From JBMNGN01 sp050949865 (GTDB lineage: Bacteria > Bacillota > Syntrophomonadia > Syntrophomonadales > Syntrophomonadaceae), in assembly GCA_050949865.1 (NCBI GenBank), contig JBMNGN010000001.1:62001-126000 (forward strand): a stretch of DNA of 64,000 nucleotides, in the 5' to 3' direction. Position numbers and translations under genes: made by a program. This document shows, piece by piece, positions 45,351-54,631 of this stretch; the stretch's first letter is position 1, and every line of letters starts with the position of its first letter. The notes under the pieces are model-generated. The model had not been told where the DNA came from and did no database searches. It saw nothing but the letters and a program-made list of their open reading frames with translations.

Positions 45351-45974
45351 TTATTCCAGATAGGCTAAAATATGGCTGAAGTCACTAAATTCTAGAGCTG
45401 GTATGCCATGCTCCCTGCAATAGCTGTATAACCTGTCTTTGGCAAAGACCATATCCGCATGCCTGGCCGGACATGTATCAGAATAGCCATCACCAATATA
45501 TACTGCCAGGCTGTTCTCCTCTTTTAGGCTTTGCATAAGACTGGTCTTACAGGTTCCGCAGTGGCCGCAGTCTGGATTCAGATGGGGACATTCTATGTGA
45601 AACCCACCGTTATATAACAGACGGTTGGCATAATAGGGTATATGGAGCTGGTGTTTATCTAGAACAATTCTAATGTTAAAATCGTAGCCATCGCTCAAAA
45701 TGTAAATGGGATATGCTTTATATCTGCACCAATGGCAAAAATCTGCAAAATAAGGGTCAATTTCTATGTTCATGACAAAGGCCCTGAGCTGATCGGGATG
45801 GGCATGAAAAAGGGCAAAGGTCTGGTTGGCGCATTCTACCGTGGATATTTCTTTATTCTCCCATCTTCTATTGATTTCTTCCCAGCCATCCCGGGCATAA
45901 GTTGACACCATAGCCCAGCAGACGTCGGTTGTGGTAATAGTACCATCAAAATCGATAAAGAAGATTTTTTTCAT
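45351..45974 (-). CDS. HAD phosphatase, MtnX-like
   Basis: A 207-residue HAD-IB phosphatase. Motif I is FIDFDGTITTTD, and the ILSDGYDF segment supplies motif II. IGDGYSDTCPA is motif IV. The NPDCGHCGTCK stretch is a cysteine insertion seen in the MtnX/phosphoserine-phosphatase-like branch. MtnX acts in methionine salvage, but no other salvage genes are nearby, so the exact substrate is uncertain. The ATG at 45974 follows TGGAGG with five spacing bases. Confidence 0.8.
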   Translation of the reverse strand: MKKIFFIDFDGTITTTDVCWAMVSTYARDGWEEINRRWENKEISTVECANQTFALFHAHPDQLRAFVMNIEIDPYFADFCHWCRYKAYPIYILSDGYDFNIRIVLDKHQLHIPYYANRLLYNGGFHIECPHLNPDCGHCGTCKTSLMQSLKEENSLAVYIGDGYSDTCPARHADMVFAKDRLYSYCREHGIPALEFSDFSHILAYLE

Positions 45975-46094
45975 TTTATCCTCCATAATTCGTGGTTACA
46001 AGGTTTCTACTGACCAATACAGGCCAAACTGCAACCTAAAACTATAGCAGCTGTTTTGATTAAATTCTATTTCTAGCTGCCCGAACACTTCTTG

Positions 46095-46724
46095 TCACCT
46101 TGCCTCTTTCCAGAGCTTGAGCAGACTTCTGGAGGTCCCTTCTATATCATCACTGCCCAGAATAGCTGATATAACCGAAACCCCGTCAATACCGGCAGCC
46201 TTTACTTCCTTTATATTGGATAGTCCAATCCCTCCAATACCTACCACCGGGATGGAGACTGCTTCTTTTATCTTCCGCAGGCCAAGCAGTCCAATAGGAT
46301 CGCCGGCGTCTGCTTTACTGCCGGTCGGGTATACAGCTCCTGCACCCAGATAATCGGCTCCATTTTTTTCCCCATACAGGGCCTGCTCTTCATTAGAAAC
46401 CGAATAACCTATTATTTTATGGGGTCCTAACAGTTTTCGCGCAATTGCAAGCGGCAAATCATCCTGTCCAATATGAAGCCCATCGGCATCCACGGCTAAA
46501 GCAATATCCAACCGGTCGTTTATAATCAGTGGGACATCGTAACCACGCACTAGTTTCTTCATTTTTAATGCCAGGTTGTAGAATTCAAGACTTGATATAT
46601 GTTTTTCACGCAGCTGGACTAGAGTAACCCCGCCTTTTATCGCCTCTTCCACAGCCCGGAACAGATCCCTGTCTTTAAGTATCCCCCGGTCACTGACCAG
46701 GTACAGACTGAAGTCTATAAGCAT
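46095..46724 (-). CDS. thiE: Thiamine-phosphate synthase
   Basis: ThiE condenses hydroxymethylpyrimidine pyrophosphate with hydroxyethylthiazole phosphate. The 209-residue barrel has QLREK, LIINDRLDIA, ADGLHIGQDDLP and GAGAVYPTGSK. GIGGIGLSNI and GVSVISAI come near the end, all in the usual order. It is the last gene of the thiD-thiM-thiE operon and overlaps the end of thiM by 10 bases. Confidence 0.96.
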   Translation of the reverse strand: MLIDFSLYLVSDRGILKDRDLFRAVEEAIKGGVTLVQLREKHISSLEFYNLALKMKKLVRGYDVPLIINDRLDIALAVDADGLHIGQDDLPLAIARKLLGPHKIIGYSVSNEEQALYGEKNGADYLGAGAVYPTGSKADAGDPIGLLGLRKIKEAVSIPVVGIGGIGLSNIKEVKAAGIDGVSVISAILGSDDIEGTSRSLLKLWKEAR

Positions 46725-47518
46725 CGAATTTTTCCACCTTTCAGGACCTCTTCTTCTGACAGACTATACATGGAATCAAACAATTTAGTCCGAAAAGTGC
46801 CGGGAAGTACAGTCGGCATAGATGCAGCCGCCTTTTCGCCAGCCAATCCCAAGGCCATGATTCCAGCCACTGTAGCGGTAAATGGGTCATCAGATGCCCC
46901 AACTGTAGCCGCTACCAGTGCTCCTGCCATGCAGCCGGCTCCAGTAATCTTGGTAAACATCGAGGTACCATTATACACCAGGCAGGTCCTCTCTCCATCA
47001 CTCACAATGTCAGTTTCACCAGTTGCCGCTGCAATGGTATTGTATTTTTTGGCCAGCACCCGGCAGGCTTCAATAGCATCGCTCCCGTCATCTACTGAGT
47101 CTACCCCCCGCATCTTTCCTTGAAACCCAGCCAGGGATTTGATTTCACCCAGGTTTCCTTTAATAACCGCAGCATGACCGATTTCAAAGAGTCTTTCTAC
47201 AAACCTGGTCTTGCGGCTGATAGCCCCAGCAGCTACCGGATCCAATATCACCGGTTTTTTCAGCTCCCCTGCCCTACTGGCTGCCAGTAAGGCTGCATCC
47301 CACTGTTCCTCAGTAAGGGTACCAAGATTGATATAAAAGGATGCGGCCAGTTCTACAAATTCTTCCGTTTCCTCCCTGGATTCAACCATAGCCGGAGAGG
47401 CGCCAAAGGATAAGAGTATATTGGCGCAGTCATTCACGGTTACGTAATTGGTAATAATGTGCACCAGCGGGGTATTTTTTTTAACCGCTGATAAACACTT
47501 GTTTACTTTATTTAACAT
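46715..47518 (-). CDS. thiM: Hydroxyethylthiazole kinase
   Basis: ThiM phosphorylates the thiazole alcohol for thiamine salvage. The protein of about 267 residues shows PLVHIITNYVTVNDCANILLS, GAITRK-like GAISRKT, and TKITGAGCMAGAL, the active-site Gly-Ala-Gly-Cys loop. The ATG at 47518 has GGGGAG six bases upstream; an in-frame ATG at 47596 would overlap thiD. It stands between thiD and thiE. Confidence 0.95.
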   Translation of the reverse strand: MLNKVNKCLSAVKKNTPLVHIITNYVTVNDCANILLSFGASPAMVESREETEEFVELAASFYINLGTLTEEQWDAALLAASRAGELKKPVILDPVAAGAISRKTRFVERLFEIGHAAVIKGNLGEIKSLAGFQGKMRGVDSVDDGSDAIEACRVLAKKYNTIAAATGETDIVSDGERTCLVYNGTSMFTKITGAGCMAGALVAATVGASDDPFTATVAGIMALGLAGEKAAASMPTVLPGTFRTKLFDSMYSLSEEEVLKGGKIRCL

Positions 47519-47585
47519 AGCTAACTCCCCTTCCTTGAAAGCCCTAATAATTGAATGGTGTTTAAATCCTTCTAAATAACATCCT

Positions 47586-48392
47586 TTACTGTTCATCTAT
47601 TCCTGCCCGGTGGTAAAGGTCGTAAAAGTGGTGGATAGGCCCGGCACCATGTCCAAGCTTAATTGAGTTTTCAATGGCTATTCTAAGATACTGTTTGGCC
47701 TTTCTCGCTGCTTCCCTTGCTGTGAAGCCCCTGGCCATATAAGCTGCAATGGCAGAAGAAAAAGAGCAACCGGTACCATGGGTATTTGACGTTGGAATAC
47801 GCTTTCCTTCCAATAGCTCAAACTCCTTACCGTCAAATACTACATCTATTGGCTCACCGCTTAAATGTCCGCCTTTAACTGCGACATTACGGACACCCAA
47901 TTGGTATATTTCTACGGCTGCTTTTTTCATTTCATCGATGGTACGGATCTTTTTCCCGGTTATGGCTTCCGCTTCAAACAGGTTGGGGGTAACGATATCA
48001 GCTACAGGGAATAGGGTTCTAATCAGGGCCTCTTTTGATTCCGGCCGTAACAGGTGATAACCGCTCTTGGATACCATAACCGGATCGAGCACAATATTGG
48101 TCGCCCTATTTTCCAACAAGCAATCAGCAATGGTTTCAATAACTTCAATGCTGGATACCATGCCAATTTTGACGGCACTGATTTCAATATCTTCAAAAAG
48201 GCAGTTAATCTGCGCTCGAACCATATCGCCATCCAACTCGTGGACCTTGAAAACCCCGGTAGTGTTCTGGGCAGTAATGGCAGTAATTGCTGTCATTCCA
48301 TATGTGCCCAGAGCGCTGAAAGTTCTCAGATCGGCTTGTATCCCCGCTCCGCCACAGGAATCCGAACCTGCAATACTAAGTACGTTTTTCAT
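47586..48392 (-). CDS. thiD: HMP/HMP-phosphate kinase
   Basis: ThiD phosphorylates hydroxymethylpyrimidine twice for thiamine synthesis. The 268 residues show SIAGSDSCGGAGIQADL, VLDPVMVSKSG, TPNLFEAEAI and the NTHGTGCSFSSAIAA active-site motif. It is the first gene after the TPP riboswitch. With thiM and thiE, it makes a salvage set; de novo genes such as thiC or thiG are not seen here. Confidence 0.96.
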   Translation of the reverse strand: MKNVLSIAGSDSCGGAGIQADLRTFSALGTYGMTAITAITAQNTTGVFKVHELDGDMVRAQINCLFEDIEISAVKIGMVSSIEVIETIADCLLENRATNIVLDPVMVSKSGYHLLRPESKEALIRTLFPVADIVTPNLFEAEAITGKKIRTIDEMKKAAVEIYQLGVRNVAVKGGHLSGEPIDVVFDGKEFELLEGKRIPTSNTHGTGCSFSSAIAAYMARGFTAREAARKAKQYLRIAIENSIKLGHGAGPIHHFYDLYHRAGIDEQ

Positions 48393-48442
48393 GGTTTCCC
48401 TCCTTATTACCCTGGGAGCAAAATGCCTTTAAGCCTATAAAC

Positions 48443-48471
48443 TAAAAAAGATGCATAGGAAAACGCATCTT
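48443..48471 (-). terminator. Riboswitch-controlled terminator before thiD
   Basis: Minus-strand AAGATGC (48471-48465) pairs with GCATCTT (48454-48448), followed by a run of U residues. It lies between the TPP aptamer and thiD and is the likely expression platform: TPP binding should favour termination. Confidence 0.75.
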
Positions 48472-48485
48472 CAAATAATCAGTCA

Positions 48486-48575
48486 CGATTACTTTCCTAC
48501 GTTAGCATTACCTAGACAGGTTCAAAGGGTCAAGCCTTACGGCTTTCTCAGCTTTCGCTCCCCTAGTAATCTGTG
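48486..48575 (-). promoter_or_regulatory. TPP (THI-box) riboswitch aptamer
   Basis: The minus strand carries the conserved blocks of the class: GGGGAGC (48563-48557), GCUGAGA, GACCCUUUGAACCUG (48531-48517), UAGGUAAUGC and the UAACGUAGGAAA end. The P3 arm is short. It precedes thiD-thiM-thiE by about 95 bases. Confidence 0.95.
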
Positions 48576-48600
48576 GTTTTATTAAGTTTTTATTTTATTT

Positions 48601-48630
48601 AGTATCTTACAATTCTGGTTACCGTGTCAA
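48601..48630 (-). promoter_or_regulatory. Promoter of the thi operon
   Basis: Minus-strand TTGACA (48630-48625), an 18-base spacer and GATACT (48606-48601), about 25 bases upstream of the riboswitch aptamer. Confidence 0.7.
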
Positions 48631-48790
48631 GCTACTTGTTAATCATTTCAAGATTTCTGCCAAACCTATGGTACACGCAATCTCATCAAACAGGAATAGG
48701 AAGTATACCCCACTTCCTTATTTAATCTAATAATCCCGTTGATTAAGCAAGAACCATTTTTTGCGGCAGCGATACTCTTTAACCTTGAAA

Positions 48791-48997
48791 TTACCAAATA
48801 ATGTTAGGCCCGCCGAAAATTATTCCGGCCATAAGCAGAAGCCTGAAAGCCTGCCAGAAGGTAATCTCCTTCAAATTAAATACCTGCGGCATGGTTATAT
48901 TCCAAAGCCACTGGAAAAGCCAGGATATTAAGAATAATAAACCAATACCTAATACAATTAGGATGAGGAAATTTGTTGCCACTATTTTTGCTGCCAT
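48791..48997 (-). CDS. Small membrane protein with WQA motif
   Basis: A 68-residue protein with a long N-terminal helix and a second half MPQVFNLKEITFWQAFRLL. Similar short proteins with a W...MPxLF..ITFWQAxxLL pattern are widespread in bacteria and have no known function. The ATG follows GGTGGGGG three bases upstream. It is encoded alone. Confidence 0.6.
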   Translation of the reverse strand: MAAKIVATNFLILIVLGIGLLFLISWLFQWLWNITMPQVFNLKEITFWQAFRLLLMAGIIFGGPNIIW

Positions 48998-49093
48998 AAA
49001 CCCCCACCTTTCTATGCTTTATTTCTAGTTACCCTTAACCTAGTTTAAAATAGTTGCTAGTTGACTAGCCTTGTTCTTAATCCCTGTTTTCTA

Positions 49094-49438
49094 TTAATAT
49101 AGCTGAATCCCTTGTCTGGTAAGCTTGTCTATCCATTCCATTTTCAATAATTCCAAATCATCATGGTAATCGGTCTTGGACTCGTTCTCATCACACTCCA
49201 GTTGTTCCAGGACTTTAATCAGGAATCTGTCCCGGCCCAGCTCCCGATAGTCTTTCTGCAATTCCCTATTCGGATGTCCCCCAGATTTCAACTGAAAATC
49301 TATTCGATTAATCCGGCCCTTTAAGTTCACGGCAATATCAAAAAAGGTTTTCGAATTGCTCTGGTTAACAACCGCAATAATTCCCATATCAGATCTCATC
49401 TGTTTATATTGAGCCTGTAGTTCCTTCCTTCTTTTCAT
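49094..49438 (-). CDS. GIY-YIG nuclease-like protein (degenerate)
   Basis: A 114-residue protein with the layout of the small GIY-YIG family: MGIIAVVNQSNSKTF in place of the GIY...YIG strands, DIAVNLKGRINRIDFQLKSG, HPNRELQKDYRELG, FLIKVLEQLE and a closing WIDKLTRQG. The characteristic GIY and YIG tyrosines are not clear, so catalysis is doubtful. The ribosome binding site is weak. It is likely a relic or a repurposed domain. Confidence 0.55.
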   Translation of the reverse strand: MKRRKELQAQYKQMRSDMGIIAVVNQSNSKTFFDIAVNLKGRINRIDFQLKSGGHPNRELQKDYRELGRDRFLIKVLEQLECDENESKTDYHDDLELLKMEWIDKLTRQGIQLY

Positions 49439-49686
49439 TGGACATTTTCATTATTTACACTCCATTCTGATTACCTAAAAGTTGCGGCCACAGGTATGGG
49501 CTTTTCCTATCTATTCATTCCTTGGTGTCAAATTGGCCAATTACTTATTTAACTGCTTTCATATAGTGTATCCTAGCCTTACCAGCGATAAAAAGCAATA
49601 AGATTAAAGATGCTTGTAAGTAACGGGTTTCTATTTCGTAGTATAATTTAAATGCTAATAAAGTAACAAGGAGGTTGCCCAATCGA

Positions 49687-50406
49687 ATGAACAGAAAAAT
49701 ACTACTAAGTATTGCTGGTCTGATCATTGTAGCAGTAATTTTGATTCAAGTTTTTAAACAGCCTGAACAACTGTCCGATGTAGTATACGAAAATGAGGAA
49801 TATGGTTTCGCTTTGACTTTGGATGGGCAGTTTAATGAAAATGTAGATATCCTGCAAGAATGGCGTCATACTTATTTTGTCTGCAAAGAGATAGCAAATA
49901 ATGCTCAATCTTTTCCGTTTGGGGTGGTAGGTAGAATTGATGCTTTCAGCAAGGTTGAGTACACAAAAGAAGACATGCTTGAGGCAGGAAGCTCCTATGG
50001 CTTAAAATATCTGGGGGAAAATGAGGCTTATTATTTTGGCTGGGCCCATGCCACCGATATGCAAGTGCCGCCTGGTGATGAGGAACTATTAGCAAAATTT
50101 AGAGCCCTGGAAAATGACTTTGAAGAGATTATAAAGACCTTTGAAAGCAGAGAAGTGGCATCACCGCCGGAAGTTAAAATAGATACCGGGCGTTATGTTG
50201 GGCTGGCTGACAACAACTTTTTTGAGGTTAGAATCAGCGGTGTCTCCAATGATGGATATGCATTTAAGGTATTTATGATCTCCAATAAAGTCCGGGATAA
50301 GTTTGAAAGCCTCGACCTGCAAGAAGGTGAAGAAATAAAGCTCCATTACATTGAAAACGAACATGGACAGAATGTGTTGCAAGATATTGAGCGAATAACC
50401 AGTTAA
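49687..50406 (+). CDS. Hypothetical membrane-anchored protein
   Basis: A 239-residue protein with an N-terminal anchor (MNRKILLSIAGLIIVAVILI) and a probably extracellular rest. Residues ~30-150 carry a YENEEYGFALTLDGQF block and aromatic, acidic segments. The last ~75 residues may form a second small beta domain. No cysteine lipobox is present. I do not recognise the family. The ATG at 49687 lies 11-12 bases after AAGGAGGT, a slightly long spacing. Confidence 0.65.
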   Translation: MNRKILLSIAGLIIVAVILIQVFKQPEQLSDVVYENEEYGFALTLDGQFNENVDILQEWRHTYFVCKEIANNAQSFPFGVVGRIDAFSKVEYTKEDMLEAGSSYGLKYLGENEAYYFGWAHATDMQVPPGDEELLAKFRALENDFEEIIKTFESREVASPPEVKIDTGRYVGLADNNFFEVRISGVSNDGYAFKVFMISNKVRDKFESLDLQEGEEIKLHYIENEHGQNVLQDIERITS

Positions 50407-50999
50407 CACTATAAACAGCTTAAATACTGGTCAAAATGGTAATATTATAAAAAATCAAGATTCGGCCCAGGGTGTGAGGTTTTTATCCAGGACATCCTCG
50501 GCCGATTATTTTCCCGATCTATTGTTAATATCAAATTACTGTTCTAACACGTAAGATCTACTAGAACGTTCATGCCGTTGCTTCCGGCTCAATATCCTGG
50601 CCATACTTTCTCCCTTGATAGCTATTTTCCCTTATAGAATTTAATATCATTATTACTTTGACAGTTTTTCAAAGCTTCAACTGCACTTATACCCTGCACC
50701 AGCTACTGCCAACCGATGAGCGGATTCCCGTGCGTTTCCCCTATGGCTTATTATACCGAAAATGCCGACTTTATTTAATATACATTTTTGGTAATTTTTA
50801 GTATACAATCTAATTTAAGGTTCTGATCATAAGGGTACACCACTAACTGGTAAAGGAGGTATTAAAGATAGCAAGGTTTTATTCCCGGAATAGTATTTCC
50901 AGCGATATTCTCCATTCCAAGTTCAGAAAAGCGCCAATACTGTGAACACAGTATCTGGTATAGCGAACCAATGGATAATTTTATAATGAGGTGATAACA
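50407..50999. other. Long intergenic region upstream of the SDR gene
   Basis: About 590 bases. It contains a strong ribosome-binding-like AAAGGAGGT at 50853-50861 not followed by a usable start codon. A short perfect palindrome CTGTGAACACAG lies at 50940-50951. A candidate -10 (TATACAAT) is near 50809. No gene is supported. Confidence 0.5.
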
Positions 51000-51770
51000 A
51001 TGAAATCATTGGATATGTTCAAATTGGACGGCAAGGTAGGAGTGGTAACCGGCGGTTCAATGGGGCTGGGACGTCAAATGGCTACTGCCCTGGCTGAAGC
51101 CGGAGCCAATGTAGTAATAGCCTCCCGCAAGTTAGACAAATGTGAAGAGGTGGCTTCTGAACTGAGGACAATGGGAGTAAAATCGATAGCTGTACGTTGT
51201 GATATTGGGATAATCACTGACTGCCTAAACTTAATCAGTGAGACAGTAAAAGAGTTTGGCACCATAGATATAATGGTCAATAATGCAGGTATAACTTGGG
51301 GTGCTCCCACCTTAAGCTATCCCCTGGATAAGCTGGATAAACTATATCAGGTAAACGTACGGGGAACATTTACCTGCGCCCAAGCTGCAGGAAGGGTTAT
51401 GATTGAGCAAAAGAAAAGAGGCAAGATAATTAATATTTCCTCCGTAGCTGGGCTTTCGGGGTCTGTGACCGGAGAGATGGTTGGTTACAATACCACTAAA
51501 GGTGCCTTGATTTCCATGACCAAAGATTTAGCCGTTAAATGGGCTCGTTATGGAATTAATGTAAATTGTATTGCCCCCGGCTGGTTCGTGACCAAAATGA
51601 CCAGGGGAACCCTGGTAGAAGGTGACGAAGGCCCGGTATCATTGATTCCCCTGGGCAGGTACGGCGGTGATACAGACCTGAAGGGTACTATAGTATTTTT
51701 GGCTTCTGATGCTTCCAATTATATAACCGGTCAGATTATTGTAGTTGACGGAGGTAAAACCGCCCGCTAA
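51000..51770 (+). CDS. Short-chain dehydrogenase/reductase (SDR)
   Basis: An NAD(P)-dependent oxidoreductase of 256 residues. The cofactor loop is GGSMGLGRQMA, NNAGITWG follows, and the catalytic set is Ser in NISSVAGLSG with YNTTK (Tyr and Lys). It resembles gluconate 5-dehydrogenase or 3-oxoacyl-reductase types (NVNCIAPGWFVTKM and ITGQIIVVDGG at the end), but the substrate is unclear. ATG at 51000 has GAGGTG six bases upstream. It is followed by a large nested hairpin. Confidence 0.85.
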   Translation: MKSLDMFKLDGKVGVVTGGSMGLGRQMATALAEAGANVVIASRKLDKCEEVASELRTMGVKSIAVRCDIGIITDCLNLISETVKEFGTIDIMVNNAGITWGAPTLSYPLDKLDKLYQVNVRGTFTCAQAAGRVMIEQKKRGKIINISSVAGLSGSVTGEMVGYNTTKGALISMTKDLAVKWARYGINVNCIAPGWFVTKMTRGTLVEGDEGPVSLIPLGRYGGDTDLKGTIVFLASDASNYITGQIIVVDGGKTAR

Positions 51771-51777
51771 TTAAAAA

Positions 51778-51848
51778 GGAAGCAAGGGGAAGTTTCTGCT
51801 TCTCTCAAAAAACAAAAAAAGAAGCAAAAAGAACGTCCCCTTGCTTCC
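51778..51848. repeat. Nested inverted repeat with U-rich core
   Basis: GGAAGCAAGGGGA (51778-51790) is an exact reverse complement of TCCCCTTGCTTCC (51836-51848). Inside it TGCTTCT (51797-51803) pairs with AGAAGCA (51820-51826). The core carries A- and T-runs. It lies between the SDR stop and tRNA-Lys and may terminate both, but the two stems sharing GAAGCA units look like a mobile palindromic element. Confidence 0.75.
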
Positions 51849-51854
51849 TCTGTA

Positions 51855-51931
51855 TGGTGGGCCATGAAGGAATCGAACCTTCAACCTTCTGATTAAGAGT
51901 CAGCTGCTCTGCCTAGTTGAGCTAATGGCCC
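51855..51931 (-). tRNA. trnK: tRNA-Lys (CTT anticodon)
   Basis: The minus strand gives GGGCCAT paired with ATGGCCC. The anticodon loop CTCTTAA has CTT at 51897-51895, the T-arm is TTCGATT, and the 3' CCA is encoded (51857-51855). Standard 77-base tRNA. Confidence 0.95.
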
Positions 51932-52079
51932 CTGCTTTTGATCACCTAGGATATTATAACTCCCGTTCCATAATAAATCAAGAGTAAGGGCCCGCTTAGT
52001 GTTAGTGTTCTGCGGTCAGGGTTTATTAACACCTGGCATATAGCCGGGATTTTGTTGGATAATCCGGTATAATCAGCAT

Positions 52080-53177
52080 TTAATCAGTTGGTTCTTGTTT
52101 AAGCCGGGCTTTAATTAGTGCCAGTACGTATAGGACTATTGGGATAATTATAAAAGATATGCCATATAGAAATGGGGCTACGTACCCTAAAATTTTGAAC
52201 GTATCTCTGGTGTTGGGACTGATGAGGACAGCGCCAAAAGCAATGATTAAACCCACAGGTGCCGCTAAAAACCGGTAGTCTTTAAGGTTGAAAACCTGCT
52301 GGATGCTGTAGCAAGCCATGAACCAGAACATTATAATTGAAATGAATATCCCCGCCAAAAATGAAGAGATAAATATAATTTCCGTATTGCGGATAAAACC
52401 TCCGATATCAACGTTTCTGGCAATTTCAAATAAGGCAAAGGTTTGGATGGAAGCTAGCTCTGCTCCTAAGACCATAGTGATGATTAACATTTCTGGGATT
52501 AAATAAACCCCTAAAACTGCAATGACTATAATGAGTACCTTCTTCACCATCTTATGGTTTTGATTGGTATACTGGAATAAGGTAAGAATTACTATCATAT
52601 TGCCAAAGTGCCATAAATTCGTGTATATTCCCTGCAAAAGGCCTTTTATGTCAATTTGGGTTATGGGAAGGATATTCCTGTAGTCCGGTGATACAGTTAA
52701 CCCTCCCACTAGCAATAAAACAGCCAGGGGCAAAGCAGTCAGCAATACAATTACACTCACCCTGCCAATCACCAGGAGACCACACCTGATAGCGAAAAAA
52801 CCAGGAATTAGTATAATTAATAACAATAGGGAGAGGGCAGTACCGATAAGTACGTTGTTGCTGATGAATTCCTGGTAAAAACGAAGATATAAACTGGCTA
52901 AAGTAATGAAGATTAAAACATAGGCCAATCCCAGGGGCTTACCTGCTAAACTGCCCAGATGCTCTTCAAAAATAAGCGGTAATGGTTGCTTACTTATATT
53001 CAGCAGTCCCATATATATGAATATCAGCAAGAACCCGGGAACCAGGGACAGTAATACAGTCAACCACGAATTATTAGCAGAAACTTCTGCCAGAAATCCC
53101 GGTCAAAATACTCCAAAACAGGGAGCAATAGTTAAAAATATGAGGGAAAAAAGCTGGAAAGGGGTTAAATGGGACAC
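52080..53177 (-). pseudogene. gerAB-type spore germination permease with in-frame stop
   Basis: GerAB proteins are multi-helix permeases of the amino-acid/polyamine superfamily that with GerAA and GerAC form the germinant receptor. From a GTG at 53177, after AAGGAGG with nine bases spacing, the frame reads MSHLTPFQLFSLIFLTI, a typical GerAB start, but codon 25 is TGA (53105-53103). After it, the same frame continues with GFLAEVSANNSWLTVLLS and nine further helices to 52080. So one nonsense change splits a full-length 365-codon gene. A TTG at 53063 could restart the remaining 327 codons but would lack the first helices. Confidence 0.8.
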
Positions 53178-53209
53178 CTATGGGAGCCTCCTTCTATATG
53201 CTTTCGCTC

Positions 53210-53413
53210 TTAGCTATTAGGATCAAGAAATGTCATTAATTGTACAAACGGGTTATAGTAAGGCAAGTTATAGATTAATATTATGCCCATATAGACGCCA
53301 ACAATCAGAAACACCAGGTATACGAATATTTCCTTATACAATCTGTCTCGGGTTAAGGCCGGTAAATCCATAACCAAAATTCCAATGATCAAAACGCCGA
53401 ATAACCATGTCAT
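53210..53413 (-). CDS. Small two-helix membrane protein in the gerA operon
   Basis: A 67-residue protein with two hydrophobic helices (about 3-18 and 31-48) and a short charged loop (RDRLYKE). Similar small proteins are found within gerA operons of Clostridia. It lies between gerAC and the gerAB-like gene, in the same direction. The function is unknown. The ATG has AGGATAG a few bases upstream. Confidence 0.65.
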   Translation of the reverse strand: MTWLFGVLIIGILVMDLPALTRDRLYKEIFVYLVFLIVGVYMGIILIYNLPYYNPFVQLMTFLDPNS

Positions 53414-53454
53414 TGTTATCTATCCTTTTTTAATTTATAGCTATTTGTATAATC

Positions 53455-54630
53455 TTATTTGAACGTAAAACCTTTCCTTTGCAGATAGGATTTCCTCAGA
53501 TGGACATTTATCTTTACATCACTCTTTACGGTGGGAAATATCTCAGCCCATCTTGTCCCCATCGACTTCCATTCCTTGGGGTGCCTCCGTTTTATCTCCA
53601 GGCCCCAGCCAAATATATCACTTTCCAGGTTTTGGGCCTGCCGGATACTGGATAAAACATCTTCCCTAAGCTTCATGCTGGCCGCCTTTTCAATCTTATC
53701 AAAGGCCTGCCCTTGGGACAAATCTTGAGTGCTGTTTTGTTCAATAATACTCGCATCAACATCTATAATTATCTGGAAGGAAACTTCATCACCGTTAAAT
53801 ACCGGCTTGATTCTCGGATTATAGTCATTAATTTCCAGGGTTAGGGTTTCAAAAATACTTTCTTTCTGACGGGCGGGAATAAGCGGATTGTCAATATTAA
53901 TTAAACCCATCCTGGAGATATCCGGTGTCAATAAAGTCAATCCCCGAGATTGGTCTTTGTCTAAAGAACCTACCAGTCTTGGCCCCTTAAACACTGCAAT
54001 CCCATCAAGAATAAGAATATCCTTTCGGTCTTTTTTTTCTATTTTTACCTGGGGAATGATGGGCTCAATACCTTCAGTAACCGCCCTAAACAAAAAATGC
54101 TTTAGATCAACTGGAATATAAGTATAGTACACTTCTTTTTGTCTATTAATCAGTTCCTCCAAAGCTATGCCTGTATAATTTTCAGACGGCACCTGCACCT
54201 TGAGTATTTCCTCGGGGCTTGCTCCGATTGATAAAAAGCACAGCATAGTATAACGCAGGTGCGGATTACGCACGGCTGTATCAACAAAGAGCCCCATATC
54301 GGTTCTGGCCACTTTCTCGCCAATAATTAAAGTATCGGCCATGGACCAAAGAGGCTTGCTGGGCAGTCTAAGGCTGAGGCTCCTGGCCGCTTCCGCAGTA
54401 CTCACCCCTTTAGAGGTGATTACCATAAACTTCGGGGTCTGAGTTGCGCCTTCCGGCGAAGCAGCAGCTTGCGGCAAGGCTATTTGGGCAGATAAAACCT
54501 TGAGCTGGCCGTCAATATCCCAACCATGCGCCAACACGGCTACGGTATTGTCGATTTCAACGGTACCTGCACATCCTGCTAAAAGTAGGCAATTTATTAC
54601 AATCAGGGTGATTACTACCCAGTTACGCAT
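53455..54630 (-). CDS. gerAC: Ger(x)C-family germination lipoprotein
   Basis: The lipoprotein component of the GerA-type receptor. Residues 1-22 form a lipoprotein signal ending LLAGC. The rest has the GerAC layout, with AQIALPQAA, RSLSLRLPSKPLWSMADTLIIGE and DISRMGLINIDNP. It ends with KSMGTRWAEIFPTVKSDVKINVHL, a conserved tail. The ATG at 54630 follows GGAGG and lies one base after the gerAA stop, so the two are translationally coupled. Confidence 0.9.
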   Translation of the reverse strand: MRNWVVITLIVINCLLLAGCAGTVEIDNTVAVLAHGWDIDGQLKVLSAQIALPQAAASPEGATQTPKFMVITSKGVSTAEAARSLSLRLPSKPLWSMADTLIIGEKVARTDMGLFVDTAVRNPHLRYTMLCFLSIGASPEEILKVQVPSENYTGIALEELINRQKEVYYTYIPVDLKHFLFRAVTEGIEPIIPQVKIEKKDRKDILILDGIAVFKGPRLVGSLDKDQSRGLTLLTPDISRMGLINIDNPLIPARQKESIFETLTLEINDYNPRIKPVFNGDEVSFQIIIDVDASIIEQNSTQDLSQGQAFDKIEKAASMKLREDVLSSIRQAQNLESDIFGWGLEIKRRHPKEWKSMGTRWAEIFPTVKSDVKINVHLRKSYLQRKGFTFK

Positions 54631-54631
54631 T

